This document shows, in pieces, positions 8,441 through 17,853 of a stretch of DNA of 55,280 nt (position 1 is its first letter; each line of letters begins with the position of its first letter). A program made the position numbers and the translations under genes. The notes beneath the pieces are model-generated. The model was not told the origin of the DNA. It made no database searches and saw only the letters and a program-made list of their open reading frames with translations. The stretch covers positions 1 to 55,280 of the forward strand of contig PLUE01000067.1 of NCBI GenBank assembly GCA_003164785.1, given 5' to 3'. This DNA is from Gammaproteobacteria bacterium (GTDB lineage: Bacteria > Pseudomonadota > Gammaproteobacteria > Steroidobacterales > Steroidobacteraceae).

Positions 8441-8869
8441 GTGCGCGCACTGTTGGATGTCAATGTGCTGATCGCATTGCTGGACTCCGATCATGCATCC
8501 CACGATTCAGCGATTAATTGGTTCGCGAAGCATGCGCGGGAGGGTTGGGCATCATGTCCAATCACGCAAAACGGGTGCATCCTTATCATGTCGAATCCGG
8601 GCTATCCAAACCCGTTACCAGTCCACGCTGTCATTGAGCATCTAGCCGAGGCCTGCCACCAAGATATCCATGAATTCTGGCCGGATGAAGTCAGTCTGTT
8701 GGATTCGGATGTCGTGGATTCGACCCGAATTCATGGACCACGGCAACTGACCGACGCATACCTGCTTGCTCTCGCGGTTCAGCATGAAGGGAGGCTCGTT
8801 ACTTTCGATACCGGCATTCCGCTCGCCGCGGTCAGGAAAGCTACGACGAAGAAACTATTGATTCTGTAA
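8441..8869 (+). CDS. VapC-type PIN-domain ribonuclease toxin
   Basis: A 142-residue PIN protein of the TA_VapC subgroup. The first catalytic Asp lies in ALLDVNVLIALLD, a further acidic block in PRQLTDAYLLALAV, and the last in VTFDTGIP. Normal length and all motifs suggest an active, Mg-dependent endoribonuclease, typically cleaving tRNA or rRNA. Translation starts at GTG 8441; an ATG at 8400 is in a frame that stops after a few codons. It is partnered with the RHH antitoxin 73 bp upstream. The 123 bp after it hold no gene. Confidence 0.85.
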   Translation: MRALLDVNVLIALLDSDHASHDSAINWFAKHAREGWASCPITQNGCILIMSNPGYPNPLPVHAVIEHLAEACHQDIHEFWPDEVSLLDSDVVDSTRIHGPRQLTDAYLLALAVQHEGRLVTFDTGIPLAAVRKATTKKLLIL

Positions 8870-8992
8870 GCAGCTTCTACCGGCTAGTGCATTCCGAAGC
8901 TTCCGGTCGCCCGATCCAAGCGCTACCCGAGTCGCTTCAAATTCCAATTCCGTCGGATCCTGTTGCGTCAGAGCGTCCGCAAGCAACGATGG

Positions 8993-9835
8993 CTACTTCA
9001 GAGCCAGACTCTTCCGCAAGAACTCGAGAACCTTGGTCAACGAGTCGTTAGCGGCATCCGCGCTCCATTCCGTGTAACCCTTTTGGTCTATTGCAGCGGG
9101 GTCGCGATAATTCAGCGGAGGCACATTGCGATTGAAATCGTGCGCCGCACCTTGGTATTCGACGGTGTTCACATCGAAATGGTACCTACCCGCGAGCAGT
9201 CTCTTGAATTCAGGGACCGATTGCCCTTCACCGTAGCAGTCGTTGGTTCCGTAAAAAATGATCATCGGCACGCCGGTCAAGCCGCTCCCGCTCTTTTCAA
9301 GTACCGGCATGAACGGCTTGGTTACTGGGTAAAACTCAGCGAACGCTGCGAACCCCTTCTCATCCCCCATCCATGATTTGCGGATGCTGTCGACAGCCGC
9401 TCTCAGGCCTATCGCACCTCCCATAGAAAACCCCATGTAGGCGACTCTATCGGCGTCAATGTTTGGCAATTTGCGCAGTTCCTTCAGTGCCGCAAACGCC
9501 AACGGCAGAAAGGTTGCGATCGGCGGCCGATCCATCGGGCCGTGGTAGATGCCGGTCTTGAAATCGACCTCGAAGACGGCCATTCCCGCGCTCAGTAGCG
9601 GATCGCGATAGAACGCGCCGACTTCATCGATGCCCGCGGTCCCGTGCACCATGACAATGGCCGGGTACGGAGGAGAGCCGCTGTCCGGCAGATAGAGCGT
9701 GCCCCGAACATCGTGATCGTGACTTTTGTCGAGCGACGAGAAATTAATCACGGTCCCCGGACCGGCGCTGGCCTGCATGGCCACGGCCATCAGGAGCAGC
9801 ATTGCCAGAACGTCGATACATCTCGGATTTCTCAC
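8993..9835 (-). CDS. Secreted dienelactone-hydrolase-like alpha/beta hydrolase
   Basis: About 280 residues with a signal peptide (hydrophobic VLAMLLLMAVAM, cleavage after ASA). The alpha/beta-hydrolase core shows the oxyanion segment VMVHGTAG, the nucleophile elbow GFSMGG, a late acid region near FYGTNDCYG, and the catalytic His in GAAHDFNR. The family hydrolyses esters or lactones; the substrate here is unknown. I chose GTG 9835 because AAGGA stands about 10 bases upstream and the signal peptide then starts cleanly. An ATG at 9892 in the same frame would add 19 polar residues. It is transcribed alone, away from the TA genes on either side. Confidence 0.8.
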   Translation of the reverse strand: MRNPRCIDVLAMLLLMAVAMQASAGPGTVINFSSLDKSHDHDVRGTLYLPDSGSPPYPAIVMVHGTAGIDEVGAFYRDPLLSAGMAVFEVDFKTGIYHGPMDRPPIATFLPLAFAALKELRKLPNIDADRVAYMGFSMGGAIGLRAAVDSIRKSWMGDEKGFAAFAEFYPVTKPFMPVLEKSGSGLTGVPMIIFYGTNDCYGEGQSVPEFKRLLAGRYHFDVNTVEYQGAAHDFNRNVPPLNYRDPAAIDQKGYTEWSADAANDSLTKVLEFLRKSLALK

Positions 9836-10265
9836 AATGCTCAATTCCTTTTTCAACCTGGGATCTCGACCCGTCGCGCGGATTCGGTTCATGATGTCTC
9901 AGGCAACGAAACGTGCCTATAGGTATATGTGGCATGGAAACATCCGGCGCCACCACGGGCGCCTTGCTGCGGTCAAGCTCGCGCGCATTGTCCTTCATGC
10001 GGGAAAAAAGCCGTCAATCGACTCAACGCCGACCCGAGCGGGCACTCCGCCCTTAGCAGGTGCCCGTTTCAAGATACCGGTATCACAAGTATAAAGACGC
10101 GGCCTTCAGTAGATAATTACTGCGCTCCCCGTCATTGCGGCGGAAGCGATTTGACTCTCTCGCGGACATCGAGCCGTTGTCGCCTTTAACGATTGTACTT
10201 GCTTGCCGCGCGCTGGCTGCAGCAGCAGGCCCTGGGTAACCATTAGGTCTACCGGCCTGGCGGCC

Positions 10266-10316
10266 GTTTAAGATGGCGTCCCCACGGGTACACCAACTTT
10301 ACCCCCGTAAATACCG
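10266..10316. repeat. att-like repeat R1 (copy of tRNA-Glu 3-prime end plus 28 bp)
   Basis: A 51-bp sequence matching 11194-11244 at 49 of 51 positions. Its left part, ATGGCGTCCCCACGGG, equals the 3-prime end of the tRNA-Glu gene at 12721-12736 in the same orientation, including the encoded CCA. The remaining 28 bp are shared only with R2. Duplicated tRNA tails are typical remnants of site-specific integration. Confidence 0.8.
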
Positions 10317-10368
10317 GGCGATCCTTCCCGCCTGACACGTGCGTATACACGCCAAGTTGCAAACGACC

Positions 10369-10384
10369 AGTCTATAGACTAGTC
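10369..10384. promoter_or_regulatory. Candidate operator of the phd-vapC operon
   Basis: The perfect palindrome AGTCTATAGACT (10369-10380) overlaps a second one, GACTAGTC (10377-10384). They lie 28 bp before the antitoxin ATG, in AT-rich promoter-like sequence (TTTAAATAT follows). Phd-type antitoxins repress their own operon by binding such sites; the role here is inferred. Confidence 0.5.
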
Positions 10385-10412
10385 TTTAAATATCGAATGG
10401 AGGCAGTTACTC

Positions 10413-10658
10413 ATGAAGATTGAAATCGGCGCCTACGAGGCAAAAACAAAACTCCCGGAGTTGTTGCGCCAAGTCCAGGCGGGCAAACGCTTCACCATTA
10501 CAAATAGGGGCAAGGCCATCGCGGATCTCGTTCCAAGCAAGGGCCAGACTGCCAAAAACCCGGCGGCAGCCATCGATCAATTTCTCGCATTCAAGAAAAG
10601 CAACCCGGTACGAACGAAAATCGACATCAGGGCCGCCATCGAAGAAGGCCGGGAATGA
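10413..10658 (+). CDS. Phd/YefM-type antitoxin
   Basis: An 81-residue protein opening with IGAYEAKTKLPELLRQVQAGKRFTITNRGKAIADLVP, the Phd/YefM signature (beta strand, two helices, then the GKAIADLVP strand). The C-terminal tail, rich in Lys/Arg and Glu, should wrap the toxin. The start is supported by GGAGG about 10 bases upstream. It overlaps the toxin gene by 4 bp (ATGA at 10655-10658), so the two are translationally coupled. The pair lies between the two tRNA-Glu-tail repeats at 10266 and 11194, suggesting it arrived as a small integrated unit. Confidence 0.88.
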   Translation: MKIEIGAYEAKTKLPELLRQVQAGKRFTITNRGKAIADLVPSKGQTAKNPAAAIDQFLAFKKSNPVRTKIDIRAAIEEGRE

Positions 10659-11086
10659 GATTTGTTCTCGACGCCTCGGTCACGTTGTCCTGGTTACTGC
10701 GGGACACCGCCCCGCGCGACGAGGCCTACCCTTTGGCAGTTTTGAATGCCCTACGAGATCCCGACACCGTGGCCATAGTACCAACGACGTGGGGACTCGA
10801 GGTTGCGAACGTTATCGCGCGCAGTGAAGCCAAAGAACTGGTGACCGCAGCACAAAGCGGGTCGTTCATCTCGTTGCTCGAAGGCATATCAATGGAGGTC
10901 GATGCCGATACGTTCACGCATGTCCTTTCCGATACCCTGCAGCTGTCACGACGCTATCGGCTGTCGTCCTACGACGCATCGTATCTGGAGCTTGCCCTGC
11001 GCAACGGCGGCCCGATAGCGACTCTTGATGACGACCTACGGCGCGCAGCGAATAAAGCAGGCGTCAAGACATTCAAACCGACATGA
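10655..11086 (+). CDS. VapC-type PIN-domain toxin (Phd partner)
   Basis: A 143-residue PIN protein. The first catalytic Asp lies in FVLDASVTLSWLL, a conserved Glu in WGLEVANVI, the central Asp in LSSYDASYLELALRNG and the final acidic residues in IATLDDDLRRAA. All positions expected for an active ribonuclease are present and the length is normal. It is coupled to the Phd-like antitoxin by a 4-bp overlap. PIN toxins with Phd-type antitoxins are a recognised VapC variant. The gene ends 107 bp before repeat R2, with a GC-rich hairpin (11179-11193) in between that could end transcription. Confidence 0.88.
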   Translation: MRFVLDASVTLSWLLRDTAPRDEAYPLAVLNALRDPDTVAIVPTTWGLEVANVIARSEAKELVTAAQSGSFISLLEGISMEVDADTFTHVLSDTLQLSRRYRLSSYDASYLELALRNGGPIATLDDDLRRAANKAGVKTFKPT

Positions 11087-11178
11087 CGCGGCTCGATTGC
11101 CGCATCGATGGAGATTAAAGGGTGCAGGAGCCGACTGAGATGGCAATCCGCTCCGATGAAGACCGCGACGGACCGGAG

Positions 11179-11193
11179 GCCGGGTTGCCCGGC
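11179..11193 (+). terminator. GC hairpin after phd-vapC, possible terminator
   Basis: GCCGGG-TTG-CCCGGC is a perfect 6-bp stem followed by GTTTAAA, 93 bp after the vapC stop. The T-run is short, so termination would be weak. It abuts repeat R2 exactly, and a similar small hairpin abuts R1. It may therefore belong to the att-like unit instead. Confidence 0.4.
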
Positions 11194-11244
11194 GTTTAAA
11201 ATGGCGTCCCCACGGGTACACCAACTTAACCCCCGTAAATACCG
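11194..11244. repeat. att-like repeat R2 (copy of tRNA-Glu 3-prime end plus 28 bp)
   Basis: A second copy of the 51-bp unit at 10266-10316 (two mismatches). Its first part, TTTAAAATGGCGTCCCCACG, is identical to 12716-12735 at the tRNA-Glu 3-prime end. R1 and R2 are 928 bp apart and enclose phd-vapC; R2 and the tRNA enclose the nucleotidyltransferase gene. Confidence 0.8.
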
Positions 11245-11551
11245 AACAGGCCGCCAAACCCCGAGCCCTGCAGAATCTTCTCGATGACCTGCCTGCCCAT
11301 CCTTGATGCAGGCGATGATGTGCACCACCGCTGCGCTGTCCGCGGTTCGTCCCGCCATGATTTCCGAGCAACGCATGGCCGAATTGGGGCGAGTTCACGG
11401 CGGTCCATTTCCTCAGAGCGGAGGTCATTGCGCGGGAACAGCGAGTCCGGCTTTCCGCAACCGACGGCAGATAAAGTTCGATTGAATGCGGGTCCGGGTG
11501 AAAAATGCGTGAGCAAGCCCGCGTACGGCTTATCAATTGATTTGAAGTTAA
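11245..11551. other. Intergenic region, no gene recognised
   Basis: About 300 bp between repeat R2 and the operator-like repeats ahead of the nucleotidyltransferase gene. Short leftward open frames exist, but none resembles a known family and they overlap each other. It may be debris of an older insertion. Confidence 0.5.
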
Positions 11552-11618
11552 TTACCCACTAAAATACGAATACAGTGGGTAACATATATTACCCACTAAA
11601 ACACACGATTGGTGGGTA
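11552..11618. promoter_or_regulatory. Two tandem inverted repeats (TTACCCACT...AGTGGGTAA), likely operators
   Basis: The first inverted repeat pairs TTACCCACT (11552-11560) with AGTGGGTAA (11574-11582). The second pairs TTACCCACT (11589-11597) with GGTGGGTA (11611-11618). The left arms are 37 bp apart and both are followed by AAAA. The second site overlaps the first codons of the downstream gene. This geometry suggests cooperative binding of a dimeric repressor over the promoter and start codon. Confidence 0.6.
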
Positions 11619-12643
11619 GCTTGGCAACGACGAATTCTCTCTATCGCCTCCACGAATTGACCATTCGCACCCTGTACTCGGAGGTGAAGGAGCGCGCGAA
11701 CGCCGCCGGCGATCTGCTGCGGGGTACCCCCGGCACCCTAGTCAAGCGGACAGGGACCGGTCATGAATACTGGTACCGCTCTTACTATCCTTTGCCGAAA
11801 AAGCGCTCCGAAGAATTTGTGGGCCCGGTGACCAATAAAGCGGCTTACGAGGCGATGCGCAGTCGCATCGAATACTCAGACTGGACTACGAAGCAAGTGT
11901 CCGCGCTCAGGAAGCTAGGCTATCAAGTCGCCGACAAAGGTGTTGCCAGCGTCCTCGTCGAATTGCACAACCGAAAGATTTTCGAAGCGGGCCTGATCGT
12001 AGTCGGCACCTTGGCCTACATGAGCTGGCTCAATGAGTACGGCGCTCTGGCAATCGCAGCCCGGACTCAAGACATCGATCTTGCGCGCCGACAAACGTTG
12101 AAGCTTGCAACGACGGTCTCGTTTTTATCCAGCATGCAAGCGACGCAACTCCCCTTTGTCAGCATCCCGGGCCTGCCGAGTCACCAACGCTCGACGTCCG
12201 TGAAGTTGCCGGGTGCAGAAGGTTTGCGGGTCGATCTCCTCGCTCCCGGTCCGACGCTCGGTGAAATCGTCGCGGTACCGGAGCTCCAATGGCATGCCCA
12301 AGGCATCCCGTTCTACGAGTATCTGCTCGACGGCAGCCGCAGGGCCGCAATGCTCGCTGGCGGGCACTGCATTCCCATCCTGCTGCCGGAGGCGACGCGC
12401 ATGATTTGGCACAAGCTCTACGCGAGTACTCAACGCGTGAACGACCCAACCAAGGCCGACAAAGATCTCTTGCAAGCCGTCACGCTGGCGGCGATTTTGG
12501 TCGAACAGGACAGCGTGTCGCTGCGCGAGTCCTTCCGCAGCGCGCCGCGGGAGCTGCGCAACGCAGCACTCTCTCGATTGCCGAAGATCGAGACCCTGCT
12601 CGTTAAGCATCCGCAAGCGCTCGATGGGTTTAGGGAACTGTAA
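11609..12643 (+). CDS. GSU2403-family nucleotidyltransferase-fold protein
   Basis: A protein of about 340 residues that I recognise as the GSU2403/PF12281 type. The N-terminus LYRLHELTIRTLYSEVKERA and TLVKRTGTGHEYWYRSYYP are family hallmarks. The nucleotidyltransferase core shows GTLAYM and the metal-binding DxD as QDIDLA (near 155). Proteins of this superfamily include antitoxins or toxins that add nucleotides to RNA or protein; the exact activity is unknown. No ATG is near, so TTG 11609, GTG 11612 or TTG 11621 must start it. The region before it carries two tandem inverted repeats, implying autoregulation or a lost regulator. It lies alone between repeat R2 and tRNA-Glu, as the sole cargo of an islet. 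Confidence 0.75.
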   Translation: MVGSLATTNSLYRLHELTIRTLYSEVKERANAAGDLLRGTPGTLVKRTGTGHEYWYRSYYPLPKKRSEEFVGPVTNKAAYEAMRSRIEYSDWTTKQVSALRKLGYQVADKGVASVLVELHNRKIFEAGLIVVGTLAYMSWLNEYGALAIAARTQDIDLARRQTLKLATTVSFLSSMQATQLPFVSIPGLPSHQRSTSVKLPGAEGLRVDLLAPGPTLGEIVAVPELQWHAQGIPFYEYLLDGSRRAAMLAGGHCIPILLPEATRMIWHKLYASTQRVNDPTKADKDLLQAVTLAAILVEQDSVSLRESFRSAPRELRNAALSRLPKIETLLVKHPQALDGFREL

Positions 12644-12721
12644 TTGGAGCGTGGTGGTTGCCTGATATGACAGATGACTTGCCGTCGTCCGTCTCTATCC
12701 CGCATTACCGCGCCTTTAAAA

Positions 12722-12797
12722 TGGCGTCCCCACGGGGATTCGAACCCCGGTTCTCACCGTGAAAGGGTGGTGTCCTAGGCCTCTAGACGATGGGGAC
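12722..12797 (-). tRNA. tRNA-Glu (anticodon TTC)
   Basis: A 76-nt cloverleaf on the minus strand. The acceptor GTCCCCA pairs with TGGGGAC, the anticodon loop is CTTTCAC with TTC, the T-arm CGGGG-TTCGAAT-CCCCG is intact, and CCA is encoded. It is downstream of gltX and tRNA-Ala on the same strand. Its 3-prime end is duplicated at 10266 and 11194, which marks it as an integration hotspot. Confidence 0.95.
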
Positions 12798-12829
12798 GCA
12801 GGCCAGAAACAATCAATCCGACAGAAGAC

Positions 12830-12905
<76 letters not shown>

Positions 12906-12945
12906 ACATGGAGGCGCGGCACGTTACCTGAGGTCGGCCGGTTCG

Positions 12946-14358
12946 TCAAGCCGACGCGCCGTCAAGGCGCGTCCATTCCGCCAGGGCATTGACCAGCCGC
13001 GACAAGCCCTCCTCCTTGCCCAATATCGCCAGGGTCGCATCGATCGGCGGGGAGACCGCACCGCCACACAGCGCCACGCGGACGGGTTGAGCGAGTTTTC
13101 CGAGGGGTAACCCGCTCGCGGCGGCTCGAGCCGTCAGAAGCTCGTGCAGTGCGGGCGCGGACCAGTCTCCCGTGTCGAGATCTGCCAATAGCTGCCCGAG
13201 GACCGGTAATAGCTCCGCCGTGACATGTTTGCGGACCGCCTTCTGATCGAACGATGCAGGGGCGCGAAAAAAGAACTCGCTGTTGGCAGCCATCTCCTTC
13301 AGCGTTTTCGCACGCTCCCGTTGAACGGAGATGATGCTTTCGAGTTGGCCGTCATCGCCCGCCACGATGCCGCGCTGCTCGAGCTGCCAGCGAAACGGTG
13401 CGACCAGGCTGGCCGTGGAGGCGCGCATCATGTGCTGCTGATTCAGCCAGGCAAGCTTCTCGCCGTTGAAGCTGGACGCCGATTTGTTCACATCCGCGAT
13501 ATCGAACAAGCGGATCAACTCACCCAAGGTGAAGATCTCCTGATCGCCGTGCGACCAGCCGAGCCGCACGAGGTAGTTGAGCAGGGCCTCCGGCAAATAG
13601 CCCTCATCGCGATAGTGAAGCACGCTCACCGCGCCGTGCCGCTTCGAGAGCTTCGCGCCGTCGGCGCCCAGGATCATGGGCAGATGCGCATAGATCGGCG
13701 GCGTGTGGCCGAGCGCGAGCAGCATGTTCATTTGCCGCGGCGTGTTGTTCAGATGGTCGTCGCCGCGAATGACATGGGTGATGCCCATATCCATGTCGTC
13801 GACCACGACACAGAAATTGTAGGTCGGGGACCCGTCGGAGCGGGCGATGACGAGATCATCGAGTTCGCTGTTCTGGAATTCGACCCGCCCGTGCACGGCG
13901 TCCTCCACCACGATCGTGCCATCCAGCGGATTCTTGAACCGCACGACCGGCGGGACGCCGACGCGCGCATCTTTGCGATCGCGCCAGCGGCCATCGTAAC
14001 GTGGCTTCTCGCCGCGGGCCATCTGGCCCGCGCGCAGCTCATCGAGCTCTTGCTTGGTGCAATAGCACAGATAGGCCTTGTCCTCGGCAAGCAGCAGATC
14101 GATGATTTCCTTATATCTATCAAAACGTTGCGTTTGAAGATAAGGCCCCTCGTCATAACCCAGCCCGGCCCACTCCAGCCCGTCGAGAATCTGCTGGATC
14201 GCCTCGGGCGTCGAGCGTTCGAGATCGGTATCCTCCACGCGCAAGACGCACGCTCCGCCATGGCGGCGTGCGTATAGCCAGGAGAATAATGCGGTCCGAA
14301 GACCGCCGATATGTAAATAGCCCGTGGGGCTGGGGGCGAAGCGAGTTCTGACGGTCAT
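12946..14358 (-). CDS. gltX: Glutamyl-tRNA synthetase
   Basis: A class I aminoacyl-tRNA synthetase of 470 residues that charges tRNA-Glu with glutamate. The HIGH-type signature is FAPSPTGYLHIGGLRTALF at the N-terminus and the KMSKS-type loop is DGAKLSKRHGAVSV near residue 238. Between them are the conserved CYCTKQELD segment and VIRGDDHLNNTPRQ. The C-terminal helical anticodon-binding domain is complete. I chose the ATG at 14358 because MTVRTRFAPSPTG is the standard N-terminus; an in-frame ATG 45 bp upstream would add unrelated residues. It is followed by tRNA-Ala and tRNA-Glu on the same strand, an arrangement seen in many gammaproteobacteria. Confidence 0.97.
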   Translation of the reverse strand: MTVRTRFAPSPTGYLHIGGLRTALFSWLYARRHGGACVLRVEDTDLERSTPEAIQQILDGLEWAGLGYDEGPYLQTQRFDRYKEIIDLLLAEDKAYLCYCTKQELDELRAGQMARGEKPRYDGRWRDRKDARVGVPPVVRFKNPLDGTIVVEDAVHGRVEFQNSELDDLVIARSDGSPTYNFCVVVDDMDMGITHVIRGDDHLNNTPRQMNMLLALGHTPPIYAHLPMILGADGAKLSKRHGAVSVLHYRDEGYLPEALLNYLVRLGWSHGDQEIFTLGELIRLFDIADVNKSASSFNGEKLAWLNQQHMMRASTASLVAPFRWQLEQRGIVAGDDGQLESIISVQRERAKTLKEMAANSEFFFRAPASFDQKAVRKHVTAELLPVLGQLLADLDTGDWSAPALHELLTARAAASGLPLGKLAQPVRVALCGGAVSPPIDATLAILGKEEGLSRLVNALAEWTRLDGASA

Positions 14359-14464
14359 GAGCCTTGGTTCCGGAAAAATGCGGCTGAAGCTTAACAGAGG
14401 CAAATCATGCAGCGGCAGACGCCGCCGGACGCGCCGCGCCGTAGCTTGCGACGCCGCGAGTGGC

Positions 14465-14470
14465 TATACT
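14465..14470 (+). promoter_or_regulatory. Candidate -10 box of tRNA-Val
   Basis: TATACT lies 10 bp before the mature 5-prime end of tRNA-Val, the right distance for a transcript starting a few bases upstream of it. No good -35 box is visible. Confidence 0.4.
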
Positions 14471-14479
14471 GTCCGGATC

Positions 14480-14554
14480 GGGCGGTTAGCTCAGCGGTAG
14501 AGCACTGCTTTCACACGGCAGGGGTCACAGGTTCAATCCCTGTACCGCCCACCA
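14480..14554 (+). tRNA. tRNA-Val (anticodon CAC)
   Basis: A 75-nt cloverleaf with acceptor GGGCGGT / ACCGCCC, D-arm GCTC-AGCGGTA-GAGC, anticodon stem CTGCT/GGCAG with loop TTCACAC (anticodon CAC, reading GTG), T-arm ACAGG-TTCAATC-CCTGT and encoded ACCA. Its 3-prime 46 nt are repeated at 25142-25187 with two mismatches, bounding a 10.6 kb island. Confidence 0.95.
14506..14551 (+). repeat. Left att-like copy, inside tRNA-Val
   Basis: The anticodon-loop-to-acceptor part of tRNA-Val(CAC). It is repeated at 25142-25187 in the same orientation with two G-to-A differences. This copy is the functional tRNA part. Confidence 0.75.
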
Positions 14555-14868
14555 ATAAAATCAAGTAGTTAGACGCCTTTTCCCTCCTCGGCAACCCTCC
14601 ATACGGTAATCTGCCGAAACCTGGATTTGCGTCACGCCATGTTCGTAATACCTGTGTGGTTGAAGGTGACGCATCTCAAGCTATCCGGCCGGAGGAATTT
14701 GGAAAAACCTGCCTGACAGCACTCCGGGTAACTACTCCCGGAGGTGAAGTGGATGAACGATATCGATTCGCCGCCAATTTCGCGTTGAGCGTTTAGGTAC
14801 CGGGTTCGTAAATACTTGCCATCGGCGGATCATCGTTGAACTCTATGACTGGTACGCCCACGATCGCG
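14555..14868. other. Intergenic region at island left edge
   Basis: About 310 bp between tRNA-Val and the groEL stop, with no recognisable gene. A hairpin CTCCGGG / CCCGGAG (14722-14728 with 14737-14743, 8-nt loop) stands about 125 bp after the groEL stop. It has no T-run on either side. Confidence 0.5.
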
Positions 14869-16491
<1,623 letters not shown>

Positions 16492-17053
16492 GGCATTGTC
16501 CCAATGTCCGACCGATCTTAAGACGAGTGTGCGCAGGTGTCTGGCATGCTTTCTACAGGGAATCAACCTAGGGCGCTGCAGATTGTCCGTAGCGCAACCT
16601 TCAGATCAGGCCATGTGGCCGATGGTCTTGCGGAAGCCAGCACGTCGCGTTGACAATTGGGCGGAATGTCCAGCGTAAAGGTGTAGTCGCCGGCGCCCAT
16701 CCCCGCATCGGCCAACATGGCGGGGATCATCAACAGCAGTAACGTACCACCGCCGTCTACGTGAATTTAGCAATAGGGCAATGGAAACTACGAATAGTAC
16801 GCACACCGCTGACGCACCAGTATCAATCAGTGAGTAATCGTCTTGGGCGCGGGAATAAAATATGAGTGAGCCGTTCGGTCGAGATCATCTCGTACCGCGT
16901 GTTGCGCGCGCCGTCGGCACCATCGGGCATGTTTGAGCCATATAGATTCGAGCCTCAATCTGAGATCGAGGATTCGATGGCGGCAGGATGAAGTTGTCGC
17001 TCAACCGAGACGTGTTTACCCCGGCATATGTGACCAAACCGAAGGAGATTGAT
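16492..17053. other. Divergent intergenic region between groEL and the BON-domain gene
   Basis: About 560 bp that must hold the promoters of both neighbours. A leftward open stretch around 16572-16760 reads hydrophobic-then-polar residues (LLLLMIPAMLADAGMGAGD) ending in TAG. It has no good start and no family I can name, so I do not call it a gene. Confidence 0.5.
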
Positions 17054-17710
17054 ATGAGAGCTGATACAGACATTCGTCGCGATGTGGAAGCCGAGTTGCA
17101 GTGGGATCCCAGTATCGATAATAAAAAGATTGGCGTCATCGTCAATAACGGAGTCGTGACGTTGACCGGCGAGGTGGGTCATTTTCCAGGTAAATGGGCG
17201 GCTGAGGATATCGCCAAGCGCGTCATCGGTGTACGGGCGGTCGCGAACGACATTCAAGTGGCAATTCCGCTGTCCAGCGTGCGCACTGACACCGACATAG
17301 CGGAGGCAGCAGCGGGTGCATTGCGATGGCATGTGGCAATGGGTGACACGCAGATCAAACCGGTCGTCAAGAATGGGTGGGTCACGCTCAGCGGCAAGGT
17401 GACCTGGGGATTTCAAAAAACATCGGCCGAGAATGCCGTACGGACTCTGATGGGCGTTAAAGGGGTCACCAATGACATCACATTGGCCGCCACGATCAAG
17501 GGTGCCGATGTGAAACAAAAGATTGAAGATGCGTTCAAGCGGCACGCAATCCTCGACGCCAAGGACATTCAAGTGAAAGTTGACAGTTCGACCGTCACTC
17601 TCAATGGGCATGTCCGTACGTGGCAGGAACACGAGGATGCCGCGCGCGCCGCATGGGCGGCGCCGGGCGTCGCCACTGTCGATAATCGTCTAGTCATTCA
17701 ATGGGAATAA
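17054..17710 (+). CDS. Triple BON-domain protein (OsmY-like)
   Basis: A 218-residue protein made of three BON repeats, at about 3-70, 80-148 and 150-217. Each has the pattern helix, then NNGVVTLTGEV / KNGWVTLSGKV / DSSTVTLNGHV, then a second helix and a final strand. BON domains bind phospholipid or surfaces and occur in stress-induced periplasmic OsmY. No signal peptide is seen here, so this copy may be cytoplasmic or use another route. ATG 17054 is preferred over ATG 16988 because AAGGAG stands 7 bases upstream. A strong hairpin terminator follows. Island neighbours (GroEL paralogue, exporter) suggest an envelope or stress role. Confidence 0.85.
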   Translation: MRADTDIRRDVEAELQWDPSIDNKKIGVIVNNGVVTLTGEVGHFPGKWAAEDIAKRVIGVRAVANDIQVAIPLSSVRTDTDIAEAAAGALRWHVAMGDTQIKPVVKNGWVTLSGKVTWGFQKTSAENAVRTLMGVKGVTNDITLAATIKGADVKQKIEDAFKRHAILDAKDIQVKVDSSTVTLNGHVRTWQEHEDAARAAWAAPGVATVDNRLVIQWE

Positions 17711-17720
17711 GGCCAATGTG

Positions 17721-17783
17721 TCCGCCGAGCAGCGCTGTTGTCGAATAGTCGACGATTTCGACAAGCGCACTCGGCGGTTTCTT
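17721..17783 (+). terminator. Rho-independent terminator of the BON gene
   Basis: A long hairpin. The outer stem CCGCCGAG (17721-17728) pairs with CTCGGCGG (17769-17776), with inner pairings GCGC/GCGC and TTGTCGA/TCGACAA, followed by TTTCTTT. It starts 11 bp after the BON stop codon. Confidence 0.75.
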
Positions 17784-17853
17784 TGCGCACTGCATTGGTG
17801 CCTGTGTTGTATTACTGGCAAGCCTCCCTGCTTGGTCCTATTGTACGTCTCTG

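Larger units (their letters stand above)
9836..10412. other. Long intergenic region with att-like repeat and palindromes
   Basis: About 580 bp without a convincing gene. It contains the perfect 12-bp palindrome GATACCGGTATC at 10073-10084 and a small GC hairpin CGGCC-TGGC-GGCCG at 10253-10266. It also holds the first copy of a tRNA-Glu-tail repeat (10266-10316) and the operator-like palindrome of the phd-vapC pair (10369-10384). Confidence 0.6.

Noticed and set aside
13225..14277. Long rightward frame of 350 codons opposite gltX
   Set aside because: Antisense shadow of a high-GC gene; it matches no family and the minus-strand product is a clear synthetase.
12946..14403. Longer gltX frame starting at ATG 14403
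   Set aside because: The added 15 residues are not GltX-like; MTVRTRFAPSPTG at 14358 is the conserved start.
16492..16600. CIRCE element upstream of the island groEL
   Set aside because: No TTAGCACTC-N9-GAGTGCTAA-like inverted repeat is present.
16572..16760. Small secreted protein gene on the minus strand
   Set aside because: The hydrophobic stretch lacks a convincing start, ribosome site and charged N-terminus, and no homology is apparent.
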